From assembly GCA_025357875.1 (NCBI GenBank), contig JANYLK010000048.1:20432-84431 (forward strand): 64,000 bases of DNA. Reading direction: 5' to 3'. Of this stretch, positions 8,190 to 16,614 are shown one piece after another (position 1 is the first letter of the stretch; the number at the start of each line of letters is the position of its first letter). The translations under genes were made by a program, and so were the position numbers. Source of the stretch: Granulicella sp. (GTDB lineage Bacteria; Acidobacteriota; Terriglobia; Terriglobales; Acidobacteriaceae). A model generated the notes under the pieces. The model ran no database searches and was not told where the DNA came from. It saw only the letters and a list, made by a program, of their open reading frames with translations.

Positions 8190-9284
8190 ATGGCGAAGCG
8201 GGTTGGGGTCGACAAATGGCTGTTCGGGATTGTGCTGCTGCTGGTGCTGTTTGGGCTGGTGATGGTCTTCTCGGCTTCGGCGGTGATGTCGCAGGCAGAG
8301 TCGGGCTCGCCGTATAAGTACGTGGCGAAGCAGGGCATGTACGCGCTATTCGGCATGATGGCGCTGTTCGCGTTGATGCGTGTGGACTACAAGCGATACA
8401 ACAGCTATCCAGTAGTGGCCTCGGTCGTGGTGGTGACGACGATGCTGCTGGTGACTGTATTCGGGATGCACGCGCTAAACCATACGCACCGCTGGTTCAA
8501 GTTGGGAAACTTCTTCACGTTCCAGCCGTCGGAAATTGCGAAGCCCGCGATCGTGCTGTTTCTTGCGTATTTTCTGCAGAAGCGGATTCATCTGATGGAT
8601 GACTGGAAGGGCACGATCCTGAAGGCGGCGCTGCCTCCGCTCGTTTTCGTCGCGCTGATTTTGAAGGAGCCGGACTTGGGCACCGCGCTGGTGTGTGCAG
8701 CGGTGACGATGGCAATGCTGTATCTCGCCGGCATGCAGTTGAAGTGGCTTGGGCTGGCAGCGCTGGCTTCTACGCCAGTGATGTATTACATGCTGTGGAT
8801 GGTGCCGTTTCGGCGTGCGCGCATGGAGATATTTTTCCATCCCGAGTTGGACCCACTGGGCAAGGGATTCCACACGATGCAGTCGCTGATCGCTGTTGGT
8901 ACGGGTGGAGTGTGGGGGCGCGGCCTGATGGAAGGCGTGCAGAAGCTGTTCTATCTGCCGGAGTCGCATACGGACTTTATCTTCGCCAACATCTGCGAAG
9001 AGCTTGGCTTGCTGGGTGCGGTGGCGCTGGTGGGACTATTCTGCATGTTTGGGTATCGCGGATTGCGGGCGGCCTTCCTGTCGACCGATCCGTTTGCGCG
9101 ATTCCTTGCGTTCGGGCTGACTAGCGCGGTGCTGATCCAGGCATTCTTCAACATGAGCGTGGCAATTGCGCTGGTGCCGACGAAAGGGATCACACTGCCG
9201 TTTATTTCGTTTGGGGGGACGTCACTTTTCTTCACGCTTGCAGGGATGGGTGTGCTGCTGAATATTACGCGTGAGATTGATTAA
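8190..9284 (+). CDS. ftsW: Septal peptidoglycan glycosyltransferase of the SEDS family
   Basis: FtsW polymerises lipid II at the division site together with FtsI. The 364-residue multi-pass protein has the SEDS signatures: 'LVMVFSASAV' in the first helix, the 'FTFQPSEIAKPAIV' loop, 'LKEPDLGTALV', 'ESHTDFIFANICEELGLLG' and the final 'LPFISFGGTSL'. The order murD-ftsW-murG identifies it as FtsW rather than RodA. The start is ATG at 8190, preceded by GGAGAAGCGGGCGGA. The protein begins almost directly with the first helix, so the usual cytoplasmic N-terminal extension is very short. Confidence 0.95.
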   Translation: MAKRVGVDKWLFGIVLLLVLFGLVMVFSASAVMSQAESGSPYKYVAKQGMYALFGMMALFALMRVDYKRYNSYPVVASVVVVTTMLLVTVFGMHALNHTHRWFKLGNFFTFQPSEIAKPAIVLFLAYFLQKRIHLMDDWKGTILKAALPPLVFVALILKEPDLGTALVCAAVTMAMLYLAGMQLKWLGLAALASTPVMYYMLWMVPFRRARMEIFFHPELDPLGKGFHTMQSLIAVGTGGVWGRGLMEGVQKLFYLPESHTDFIFANICEELGLLGAVALVGLFCMFGYRGLRAAFLSTDPFARFLAFGLTSAVLIQAFFNMSVAIALVPTKGITLPFISFGGTSLFFTLAGMGVLLNITREID

Positions 9285-9288
9285 GTAC

Positions 9289-9327
9289 AGCCATTAGCTT
9301 TTAGCCTTTAACTAAGAGCTAATGGCT
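9289..9327. repeat. Perfect 11-bp inverted repeat between ftsW and murG
   Basis: AGCCATTAGCT (9289-9299) and AGCTAATGGCT (9317-9327) are exact reverse complements around a 17-base loop. The stem is followed by AAACC rather than a T run, and the murG ribosome-binding site (AGGAG, 9334-9338) begins 7 bases later. It may be an attenuating hairpin or a remnant of a dispersed A+T-rich palindrome. Confidence 0.6.
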
Positions 9328-9344
9328 AAACCTAGGAGCTTACC

Positions 9345-10418
9345 TTGCGGGTTTTGATTGCTGGCGGAGGGACCGGCGGGCACGTGATTCCGGGACTGGC
9401 GATTGCACGCGAATTGCGCGATACGTACGGCGGCGAGGTGCGGTTTGTGGGGACTGCGCGCGGGCTGGAGACTCGGCTGGTGCCCGTGGCAGGATTTAAA
9501 CTGGAGCTTGTGCGATCGGGCCAGCTAAAGAATGTAAGCCTGGGAACTCGGCTGCGGACGATGCTTGATTTGCCGCTGGGTGTGGTGGAGTGCGTGCATC
9601 TTCTGCGCAAATTCAAGCCGCAGGTGGTGGTGGGTGTGGGGGGATACGCAAGCGGGCCGGGAATGCTGGCAGCGGTTTTGCTGCGTGTGCCGACGCTGGC
9701 GTACGAGCCCAATGCGGTGCCAGGGATGACGAATCGCTGGCTCGGACGGCGGGTGAATGCGGCAGCGGTGAACTTCGATCAGACGGCAAAATATTTTCGC
9801 AACGCCGAGGTGACGGGAGTTCCAGTGCGGACGGAGATCTTTGCGCTTCCACCGCGGCCGGCAAGCATCAATCCGAGACTACTGGTGACGGCCGGTAGCA
9901 ATGGGGCGCTGATCTTCAATAAGACGATGCCGATGGTTGCGGCGGAACTACTGGAGGACGTACCTGGGTTGACGATTGTGCATCAGTCGGGTGCGCGGCA
10001 GTTGGATGTGACGCAGGCGGCATACGCGGGAAGTGGAGCCGATCCTGAGCGGTGGTCGGTGGAAGCATTCCTGACGGACATGCCCGCGCAGTATGGCGCG
10101 GCCGATCTGGTGCTAGCGCGGTCGGGAAGTACAGTGGCGGAGTTGTGTGCCGCGGGTAAGCCTTCGCTGCTGGTGCCCTTTGCTGCTGCAGCGGACGACC
10201 ATCAGCGCAAGAACGCAGAGGTACTAGTTGAGGCTGGCGCGGCTGTCATGATGTTGCAGCGCGACGTGACGCCGGCGAGTCTGCTCGAGGCATTGCGAGG
10301 CTTGCTGCTTGACCCAAAGCGGCGGACAGATATGGCGATTTGCGCGAGATCGCTGGCCCGTCCTGGGGCGCTGGAGAGGATTACTGCGATGGTTGTGAGG
10401 TTGGCGCAAGGATCCTAA
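9345..10418 (+). CDS. murG: UDP-GlcNAc:undecaprenyl-PP-MurNAc-pentapeptide GlcNAc transferase
   Basis: MurG converts lipid I to lipid II on the cytoplasmic face of the membrane. The 357 residues begin with the membrane-binding/donor motif 'IAGGGTGGHVIPGLAIA', contain 'VVGVGGYASGPG', and in the C-terminal domain 'QSGAR', 'ADLVLARSGSTVAELCAAGKP' and 'DDHQRKNAEVL', the UDP-GlcNAc pocket. The start is TTG at 9345, chosen because AGGAG lies six bases upstream and the glycine-rich loop follows at once. It ends the first dcw unit; a strong hairpin at 10444 follows. Confidence 0.96.
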   Translation: MRVLIAGGGTGGHVIPGLAIARELRDTYGGEVRFVGTARGLETRLVPVAGFKLELVRSGQLKNVSLGTRLRTMLDLPLGVVECVHLLRKFKPQVVVGVGGYASGPGMLAAVLLRVPTLAYEPNAVPGMTNRWLGRRVNAAAVNFDQTAKYFRNAEVTGVPVRTEIFALPPRPASINPRLLVTAGSNGALIFNKTMPMVAAELLEDVPGLTIVHQSGARQLDVTQAAYAGSGADPERWSVEAFLTDMPAQYGAADLVLARSGSTVAELCAAGKPSLLVPFAAAADDHQRKNAEVLVEAGAAVMMLQRDVTPASLLEALRGLLLDPKRRTDMAICARSLARPGALERITAMVVRLAQGS

Positions 10419-10443
10419 ATCTCGCGGGTCGGCTATAAAAGAA

Positions 10444-10473
10444 CAAGGGCTGAGGATAAATCCTCAGCCCTTG
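10444..10473. terminator. Convergent (bidirectional) terminator hairpin after murG
   Basis: A perfect 13-bp stem, CAAGGGCTGAGGA / TCCTCAGCCCTTG, with a TAAA loop. On the plus strand it is followed by GCTTATT. On the minus strand it is followed by TTCTTTTAT. It sits between the murG stop and the stop of the opposite-strand YXWGXW gene and can serve both, with the stronger T tract for the minus-strand gene. Confidence 0.85.
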
Positions 10474-10492
10474 GCTTATTCACTGGCGACCG

Positions 10493-11629
10493 TTATCGGT
10501 GTCCACCACCGCCTCGTTCACCACCACCGCCTCGTTCACCGCCACCACTACCACCGCCACGTTCCCCACCGCCCGGGTTGTTTCCACCGCCTGAAACGCG
10601 TGACTGCGGGGAAGGATTACCGCCTCCGCCGGGGAATGACCTAGCCTGCGGAGCAGGACTACCGCCGCCGGGGAATGACTGACCTTGAGGGGACGGATTA
10701 CCGCCGCCGGGGTAAGAGCGAGCTTGTGGGGAAGGATTTCCGCCACCGCCGGGGTAAGAGCGAGCCTGCGGGGACGGATTACCTTCGCCGCCGGGGTACG
10801 AGCGTGTCTGCGGGGAAGGATTGCCGCCGCCCCCAGGGTACGAGCGTGTCTGCGGGGAAGGATTTCCGCCACCGCCGGGGTACGAACGCGTCTGCGGCGA
10901 AGGATTGCCGCCACCACCGTAGTATCCACGAGTCTGCGGCGAAGAGTTTCCGCCGCCTACCGATGCGTTTCGGGCTGCGTCGCCGCCAGAGTTGCGATGT
11001 GCTGCGTCCATGTTGCCGTTTATAGCGGACCCGCGGTTGTAGCCTTCGCGGTTGTTTTCACCGCCACGGTTATAACCGTCAGAGCCGCGATTGAAGCGAC
11101 GATCTCCGTCGCGGTCGAAGCCTGCGCCGCCCGGGCGGCCGTCATAACCTTCTACGCGGCGACGGTACACGTAGTCGTCGTGGTCCCGGAAGCCAAGGTG
11201 GTTGTATTCCCCGTTGTAGAAGAGGTGGCCTCGATTCCAATATCCGCCATAAAAACCTGTGCCGAAGTAGCCAAAGCCATAATTAATGCCTCCGTAGTAG
11301 CCTACGTTCCGTCCCCAATAGCCAGGGTTCCAGAAGTATTCATCTTCGCGACAATCCCAGTAACCAGGTGTCCAGAGTGCTTCAACATAAGGCGGATAGA
11401 CCCATGCGCCATCAACCCAGTAATAGCTTTCGTCGCCGTAGGCCCAGTAGCCAGGGGTCCAGATGTATCCATAGCCGGGGGCGTAAGGCTGTTCGTACAC
11501 TGGGATAACCGGAGGAGCGATGCCGACCGTGACGAATACATGCGCATCTGCGGCAGAAGGAGCTATAAGCATGGCTCCCGCAAGTGCCACCCCAACGATC
11601 GTGCTCTTTAGGACTCGTGCGATCTGCAT
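10493..11629 (-). CDS. Secreted YXWGXW-repeat protein with tandem Gly/Pro/Gln repeats
   Basis: A 378-residue exported protein with a Sec signal peptide ending near residue 29 (AADAH). Residues 52-110 hold YXWGXW-type repeats ('YIWTPGYWAYG', 'YYWVDGAWVYPP', 'ALWTPGYWD', 'YFWNPGYWG'), rich in Trp and Tyr. Residues 225-349 consist of nine imperfect copies of a 14-residue unit of the form NPSPQTRSYPGGGG, and the end is Gly/Arg-rich ('GGGERGGGGHR'). The family is common in acidobacteria and proteobacteria and its function is unknown to me; such sequence suggests an extended surface or envelope protein. It lies opposite in direction to, and between, murG and murC. Confidence 0.82.
   Translation of the reverse strand: MQIARVLKSTIVGVALAGAMLIAPSAADAHVFVTVGIAPPVIPVYEQPYAPGYGYIWTPGYWAYGDESYYWVDGAWVYPPYVEALWTPGYWDCREDEYFWNPGYWGRNVGYYGGINYGFGYFGTGFYGGYWNRGHLFYNGEYNHLGFRDHDDYVYRRRVEGYDGRPGGAGFDRDGDRRFNRGSDGYNRGGENNREGYNRGSAINGNMDAAHRNSGGDAARNASVGGGNSSPQTRGYYGGGGNPSPQTRSYPGGGGNPSPQTRSYPGGGGNPSPQTRSYPGGEGNPSPQARSYPGGGGNPSPQARSYPGGGNPSPQGQSFPGGGSPAPQARSFPGGGGNPSPQSRVSGGGNNPGGGERGGGSGGGERGGGGERGGGGHR
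10583..10957. repeat. In-gene tandem repeat, about 42-bp unit, nine copies
   Basis: The DNA encoding residues 225-349 of the YXWGXW protein is a degenerate array with a unit near 42 bases. The central copies differ mainly by synonymous changes and by loss of one Gly codon in some units. Copy number is likely to vary between strains. Confidence 0.75.
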
Positions 11630-12263
11630 ACCTAACCTTTTCCTGTCGATCCTTCGCTTGCCCGGTCGAACTTTGAGGCGACGGGTTGCGCGGATTGCAT
11701 GGGCTTGGGTTCATCCTTATCAGAGCGACTGCGATGAGCCTCTGGTGAGTTAGACACACGATACGCCAATTGGTTGCGGGTTGGCAGGGGCTAAGCAGGA
11801 TCGGAATGTCTGGGTCTGGGTGGGTGTGAGAGAAAACGTGAAATACATATTGCATCTCTAACGTGGCGTTGAAGATAGCGAGCTTGAGGATTATTAGGCG
11901 CGGACACCCCGTCCGCTCGACGTCGTACAGGCCGGGCCGGGGGCACCTTGCGATCCGGCTTTACCGGAGTCCAAACTGCGGCCGCAGAACTGCCGCGAGG
12001 ATGGGAACCTTGGTCGTAAAAGAGGGTTTGCCGACTACAAGAAAGGGCCGAGAAGCGGACCTGCGGTGGGCGGAGGACGTTCGCGCGGGACCTGGGAATG
12101 GAATGATCTTTGCGCGGATCGAATGTGGGTCGTTGAAATCCGTTGAGAGGAGCGGCAAGTCGGGCCGAGGGCGTCCCGGCGAAGGCTGGTAGAGTGAAGT
12201 TCGGGCGCCGGGGAATACTGACGCCACCGCGCCAAATATTACCGCCAGGAGGGAGTGCTTCCC
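11630..12263. other. Hairpin-rich gap without a recognisable gene, upstream of murC
   Basis: No open frame here looks like a real protein; frames exist on both strands but are Arg-rich shadows. The stretch 11900-11990 carries three short self-complementary elements: GCGGAC-5 nt-GTCCGC (11900-11916), CCGG-5 nt-CCGG (11955-11967) and the palindrome CTGCGGCCGCAG (11976-11987). The gap must contain the promoter of the minus-strand YXWGXW gene and that of murC. I recognise no known RNA family (RNase P, tmRNA, SRP or 6S). Confidence 0.4.
12247..12254 (+). promoter_or_regulatory. Ribosome-binding site that fixes the murC start
   Basis: AGGAGGGA at 12247-12254 lies nine bases before the ATG at 12264. 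The in-frame GTG at 12255 directly abuts it and is too close to be used. Confidence 0.8.
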
Positions 12264-13718
12264 ATGTTTTTGCCAGGTCATTTTCTGTTCGCTCCGTCGC
12301 ACCGCATCCACTTCATCGGCATTGGCGGAATCGGCATGAGCGGGATCGCGGAGATTCTGCTGACGATGGGATATGCGGTGTCGGGATCGGACCTGCGGCG
12401 TTCCACCACAACGGACAGGCTGGCCGGGATGGGGGCCGTGATCTACGAGGGGCATGCTGCTGAGAACGCCGCGGCTTCCGACGTTGTGGTGACTAGTTCG
12501 GCGGTATCTGCGACGAACCCCGAGGTGCTGGAGGCGAAGACAAGGAAGATTCCCGTCATCCAGCGGGCGGAGATGCTGGCGGAGTTGATGCGGCTGAAGT
12601 ACGGGATCGCCGTGGCCGGGATGCATGGCAAAACGACGACGACCTCCATGATCGCGGCAGTGCTAGGCGCGGGAGGCGGCGAAGGGAATCTTGACCCGAC
12701 GGTAGTCGTAGGTGGGCGCGTCGATGCGCTGGGGTCGAACGCTCGGCTTGGTTCGTCTCAGTACCTCGTTGCCGAGGCGGACGAAAGCGACCGCTCATTC
12801 TTGAAGTTGTCGCCGGTGCTGGCTGTGGTGACAAATCTCGATCGCGAGCACATGGATTGTTATCGCGACATGGCGGATGTGGAGGGCGCGTTCGTTGAGT
12901 TTATGGATCGCGTGCCATTCTATGGAGCGACGACGGCGTGTCTCGACAATGCGCTGCTGCGTGGCGTGCTGGAGCGGGTCCGGCGGCGGGTCTATACGTA
13001 CGGCGAATCGGCCGGTGCGGACTTTCGCTTGCAGCTAGTTGAGCGCGGTGCAATAATCCCGATCAATGCAGATCGCCAGGCGGCTTTGGGGCACTGGCGG
13101 TTCGAGGTGAATTATCGAGGGTTGGTGCTGGGGCCTTTCGCGCTGCACGTTCCGGGGCGGCACAACGTGCTGAATGCCACGGCTGCAGTGGCGATAGGGG
13201 TGCAGCTTGGCGTTGCGCCGGACGAAATCGCAGCCGGGCTGGCGAGTTTCCGCGGCGTCGATCGACGATTCCAAGTGAAGGGGACAGTACGTGGCGTGAC
13301 GGTAGTAGACGACTATGGACATCATCCGACGGAGATTCTGGCGACGCTGCGAGCTGCTCGCGACGCGGGATATGGGCGAGTGCATGTGCTGTTCCAGCCG
13401 CACCGGTATACGCGGACGCGCGACCTGCAGCCGGAGTTTGCGCGAGCATTTGCGGATGCTGACAGCGTGCAGGTGTTGGATATCTATGCGGCAAGCGAGG
13501 CGCCGATCGCGGGCGTTGACGCGCCTAGTCTGGTTGAGTCGATCAGCAGGACTGGCACGGTGGGTGGGGGGGTGGAGTATGCCGACTCGATGTTGTCCGG
13601 AGTGGATGCACTGGCGCGGGTGGCAAGGATGGGCGATGTGATTTTGACGTTGGGTGCGGGCAGCGTCTCGCAAGCAGGATCGATGCTGCTGGAGAAGCTT
13701 GGCCGCGCGGCTCAGTAA
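12264..13718 (+). CDS. murC: UDP-N-acetylmuramate--L-alanine ligase
   Basis: MurC adds the first residue, L-Ala, to UDP-MurNAc using ATP. The protein of 484 residues shows the N-terminal nucleotide motif 'HFIGIGGIGMSGIAEIL', the P-loop 'GMHGKTTTTS' near residue 118, 'EADESDRSF', 'NLDREHMD', 'GRHNVLNATAAVA' and the C-terminal 'VDDYGHHPTEI' and 'FQPHRYTRTRDL'. The start at 12264 is set by the AGGAGGGA site. It opens the second dcw unit (murC-ftsQ-ftsA), cut off from murG by the YXWGXW gene. The gap to ftsQ is 78 bases. murB and ddl, often between murC and ftsQ, are absent. Confidence 0.95.
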   Translation: MFLPGHFLFAPSHRIHFIGIGGIGMSGIAEILLTMGYAVSGSDLRRSTTTDRLAGMGAVIYEGHAAENAAASDVVVTSSAVSATNPEVLEAKTRKIPVIQRAEMLAELMRLKYGIAVAGMHGKTTTTSMIAAVLGAGGGEGNLDPTVVVGGRVDALGSNARLGSSQYLVAEADESDRSFLKLSPVLAVVTNLDREHMDCYRDMADVEGAFVEFMDRVPFYGATTACLDNALLRGVLERVRRRVYTYGESAGADFRLQLVERGAIIPINADRQAALGHWRFEVNYRGLVLGPFALHVPGRHNVLNATAAVAIGVQLGVAPDEIAAGLASFRGVDRRFQVKGTVRGVTVVDDYGHHPTEILATLRAARDAGYGRVHVLFQPHRYTRTRDLQPEFARAFADADSVQVLDIYAASEAPIAGVDAPSLVESISRTGTVGGGVEYADSMLSGVDALARVARMGDVILTLGAGSVSQAGSMLLEKLGRAAQ

Positions 13719-13796
13719 ACATTCGTGTGCTTAACCAAGCCTGCGTCTCAGATGCGGGACGCACGCTGATTTGTTCAGTGAAATATCTACCGCGAG

Positions 13797-15164
13797 TTGC
13801 TGAGTGGGTACGTCTCTCACTTAGTTGGGTGCAAAATTGTGCGGTCGGGATATGATGGGCGTGGCGATTCCTCGCGACCTTTGCTCAAGGCCTTGCGATC
13901 AGGCAATTTGTTTTCGAAGCGTGACTCGGCGGTGCTCAATGCTCCGGAGCCGACTCACGCTTCCAGGGAAGGAACTTCCGCGGGCTTCAAACGCCGCGCG
14001 GCGGTAACGGAGATGCCTTTGCGCCGCGACTCTGCATATGCAGACGATTATGCCGACGGCTATGACTCCGATCCGGAGTTTGCACCGCATTCTCGACGAG
14101 CCTCGGTTCGTGTAAGCTTTCGCGGCGGCCTGGTTCCAAAGACGCTTTGGGGACGCATCGCGGCGGCTGCCGCGTTTCTGCTGGTCACCGGAGTTGCGAT
14201 TGCGGGAGCGCTCGGCGTGCGAAGCTTAGTGCTGCATGATGAGCACTTCGTTGTGCCCACGTCGGAGTCGATCCAGATTGCGGGCAATAGCCATCTGACG
14301 CGTGCGCAATTACTGAGCGTTTTTGGCGAGGATGTCGACCGGAACATCTTCAATATTCCCTTGCCGCTGCGACGCGCAGAGTTGGAAAGTCTGCCATGGG
14401 TGGCACACGCCACGGTGATGCGATTTTTGCCGAACCGGGTTCGTGTAGCGATTGTAGAACGGACTCCGGTGGCGTTTATCCGCCAGGGAACACAGATTGG
14501 CCTCGCGGACGCGAGTGGGGCGCTTTTCGACCTGCCTGGACAAGATTCAGACGTGGCCAGCGGCGGAGCGGCGCAGGCTTCTGACTACTCGTTCCCGGTG
14601 TTGACTGGGATTTCGGCGGGAGATCCGCTTTCCACGCGAGCAGCACGGATGAGAATCTACATGGAGTTTATGTCGGCGCTGGATGCGACGGGCGAGGGTG
14701 TATCGCATCGGCTTAGCGAAGTCGACGTATCTAATCCCGAAGATGTGAAGGCAATCATTCCAGACGCTGGACCTGCGGGTGCGGAGGTGCTTGTACACTT
14801 CGGCGAGGAGAATTTTTTGGAGCGGTATCACCAGTACGAGGCGCACCTGGCGGAATGGCGTGCCCAGTATCCCAAGCTGGCGTCGGTCGATATGCGTTAT
14901 GAGCAGCAGGTTGTGCTGGAGACGCAGCAGGGCGCTTCCACACAGTCTGCTGAACTAGCCGCAGCCAGCGCTGCAGCGGATGCTGCCGGGCCCTTTCATA
15001 AGCCGACGCCATCGAAAACTGCTGCTCCTGTTCATCGCGCAACTTCTGCCAGCGCCAAGGCACGTCCTAGTAAGATCAAGGGCAAGACTCTACGGCGTAC
15101 TGATGCGATGGCGCTAAAGCGCACTTATCCGATCGTCACCCCGGTTCAGGCGGTGGCGCGATGA
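13797..15164 (+). CDS. ftsQ: Cell-division protein FtsQ (POTRA domain)
   Basis: FtsQ is a single-pass inner-membrane protein that links early and late divisome proteins. The frame encodes a long charged cytoplasmic N-terminus (to about residue 115), one membrane helix (about 119-145, 'IAAAAAFLLVTGVAIAGAL'), then the POTRA domain ('SIQIAGNSHLTRAQLLSVFG', 'LPWVAHATVMRFLPNRVRVAIVERTPVAFI') and the FtsQ beta domain, ending in a low-complexity Ala/Lys tail. The start is uncertain: TTG at 13797 is the earliest, and in-frame GTG and ATG codons occur further in. Its stop overlaps the ftsA start (ATGA at 15161-15164), so translation is coupled. Confidence 0.88.
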   Translation: MLSGYVSHLVGCKIVRSGYDGRGDSSRPLLKALRSGNLFSKRDSAVLNAPEPTHASREGTSAGFKRRAAVTEMPLRRDSAYADDYADGYDSDPEFAPHSRRASVRVSFRGGLVPKTLWGRIAAAAAFLLVTGVAIAGALGVRSLVLHDEHFVVPTSESIQIAGNSHLTRAQLLSVFGEDVDRNIFNIPLPLRRAELESLPWVAHATVMRFLPNRVRVAIVERTPVAFIRQGTQIGLADASGALFDLPGQDSDVASGGAAQASDYSFPVLTGISAGDPLSTRAARMRIYMEFMSALDATGEGVSHRLSEVDVSNPEDVKAIIPDAGPAGAEVLVHFGEENFLERYHQYEAHLAEWRAQYPKLASVDMRYEQQVVLETQQGASTQSAELAAASAAADAAGPFHKPTPSKTAAPVHRATSASAKARPSKIKGKTLRRTDAMALKRTYPIVTPVQAVAR

Positions 15165-16402
15165 ATCCTCGGCAGGACAATCTGATCACCGTCTTGGACG
15201 CCGGCAGCAGCAAGATCTGCGTGCTGGTTGCGGAGTTGCAGGATGGCGTGCTGCGTTACCGCGGCCATGGCATTGAGCCTTCGCGCGGGATGCGCAAGGG
15301 CTTGATTGCAGAGCTTGGACCTGCGGCGGAGGCGATCAACAAGGCTGCGCTGACGGCGGAGCGTGTGGCGCGCGCCGGGATTGAGACTGCCGTAGTCGGA
15401 ATCGGCGGAACGCATGTGCGCGGAGTGAATAGCCGCGGCGGTATCTCGATGGGCAGCCGTATGCGCGAGATTACCCGCGAAGAAGTGCGAGCGGCAGTGG
15501 ACCGAGCCCGCTCCGTCGCGCTGCCGCCTGATCGAGAGGTGCTGCACCTGCTGCCGCAAGAGTTCATCCTCGACGATCAAGCAGGGATTCACGACCCGAT
15601 CGGCATGGTGGGCAATAAACTTGAAGTGAATCTGCATTTGTCGACCTGCTCGGGCGGCGTAGCGCAGAGCGTGGTGACATGCGCCAATCGCGCAGGGCTC
15701 GAGGTTGGAGACACCATTTTCGAGGGAATCGCCGCGGCGGAGGCGGTACTCTCAGCTGACGAGCGCGAGTTGGGCGTCTGCGTCGTGGACATCGGGTCGA
15801 GTACAACCGAGCTGGCCGTCTTTTTCGAGGGATCGATTGCCCATACTGCGGTGCTGCCGATTGGCGGCGACCACTTTACCAACGACCTTGCGGTGGGATT
15901 GCATGTCTCCGTCGAGGAAGCCGAGGAGTTGAAGCGTGTCTATGGGAACTGCGTTGTGACCGCAGTGCCGCAGCTGAACGAGATTGAAGTTGGTTCGAAT
16001 CTGGCGGTCGGGTCGCTGAGTGCCGGCAGTCAGACGACTCGGCTAGTACGGCAGCGTTTTTTGGCAGAAATTCTGGAGCCGAGGGCCCGCGAGCTTTTCA
16101 CCATGTTGCGCGACAATTTGCGCCAGGGCGGAGTGCTGGAAGCGTTGGGCGCGGGTTGCGTTCTTACCGGCGGCGGTGCACTGCTGACTGGGCTACTGGA
16201 CAATGCGGAGAGTTTGCTGCGCGTTCCGACGCGAGTGGGATCGCCAGTGCCTCTGTCGAGGATGCCTGCGGAATTGGCTCGGCCAGAGTTTTCGGTGGCC
16301 ATCGGCATGCTGCTGTACACGCATAGAACGCAAGTTCGGCGCGCCAGCGAAGAGCAGGGATTGCGTGCGAAGCTGAAAGCAATCTTCGCTGGCAGCTATT
16401 AG
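15161..16402 (+). CDS. ftsA: Cell-division protein FtsA
   Basis: FtsA is an actin-like ATPase that tethers FtsZ filaments to the membrane. The 413 residues start with the phosphate-1 motif 'ITVLDAGSSKICVLVAE', carry 'VDIGSSTTELAVF' (phosphate 2) and 'GCVLTGGGALLTGL' (adenosine motif), and end with a basic stretch before 'LKAIFAGSY', which can serve as the amphipathic membrane-targeting helix. The start ATG overlaps the ftsQ stop by four bases. ftsZ would be expected next; instead a GGDEF/EAL gene follows after 212 bases. Confidence 0.95.
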   Translation: MNPRQDNLITVLDAGSSKICVLVAELQDGVLRYRGHGIEPSRGMRKGLIAELGPAAEAINKAALTAERVARAGIETAVVGIGGTHVRGVNSRGGISMGSRMREITREEVRAAVDRARSVALPPDREVLHLLPQEFILDDQAGIHDPIGMVGNKLEVNLHLSTCSGGVAQSVVTCANRAGLEVGDTIFEGIAAAEAVLSADERELGVCVVDIGSSTTELAVFFEGSIAHTAVLPIGGDHFTNDLAVGLHVSVEEAEELKRVYGNCVVTAVPQLNEIEVGSNLAVGSLSAGSQTTRLVRQRFLAEILEPRARELFTMLRDNLRQGGVLEALGAGCVLTGGGALLTGLLDNAESLLRVPTRVGSPVPLSRMPAELARPEFSVAIGMLLYTHRTQVRRASEEQGLRAKLKAIFAGSY

Positions 16403-16416
16403 AACCACCTAAGGAA

Positions 16417-16500
16417 GGAAGCCCTTTGGGGCATTCCAATCGATAGCCTCCGCCTCTGATAACGGCCGTAGGCCGGCCCAAGGGACAAACGTGAGCCGCC
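16417..16500 (+). other. Structured region after ftsA, possible terminator or leader
   Basis: A hairpin GGAAGCCC (16417-16424) with GGGC-A-TTCC (16429-16437) lies 15 bases after the ftsA stop, without a T run. Further on, GGCC-GTA-GGCC and a longer CTCCG...CGGAG pairing can be drawn up to about 16500. I checked this by eye against the c-di-GMP-I riboswitch because a GGDEF/EAL gene follows, and found no match to its conserved core. Confidence 0.3.
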
Positions 16501-16614
16501 GGAGTTGTTAATCAAATTGTAAATATTTTCGGAAACTCTGGTCAGACATCCAGGAAACCCAGTATGTTTGAGATTGTCCCCAAAAGCTGTGGCTAGGCCT
16601 GAGACGGCTATAAG

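Noticed and set aside
10583..10957. CRISPR array
   Set aside because: Units are contiguous, keep the reading frame and have no spacers; they are in-gene protein repeats. No CRISPR or cas gene was seen in the window.
10685..11611. Long plus-strand frame of 308 codons opposite the YXWGXW gene
   Set aside because: It is an antisense shadow made possible by the repeats; its Arg/Val-rich translation has no domain, while the minus-strand frame has a signal peptide and known repeats.
11863..12192. Plus-strand frame of 109 codons upstream of murC
   Set aside because: Arg/Gly-rich translation without domain or ribosome-binding site; it overlaps the hairpin cluster and looks like chance.
12255..12263. 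GTG at 12255 as start of murC
   Set aside because: It directly abuts the AGGAGGGA ribosome-binding site; the ATG at 12264 has the correct spacing.
11961..12626. Minus-strand frame of 221 codons before and over murC
   Set aside because: More than half lies antisense to murC, the composition is Arg/His/Pro-rich, and no motif is visible.
16403..16614. Cyclic di-GMP riboswitch before the GGDEF/EAL gene
   Set aside because: The conserved core of the c-di-GMP-I aptamer cannot be found by eye; only generic hairpins are present.
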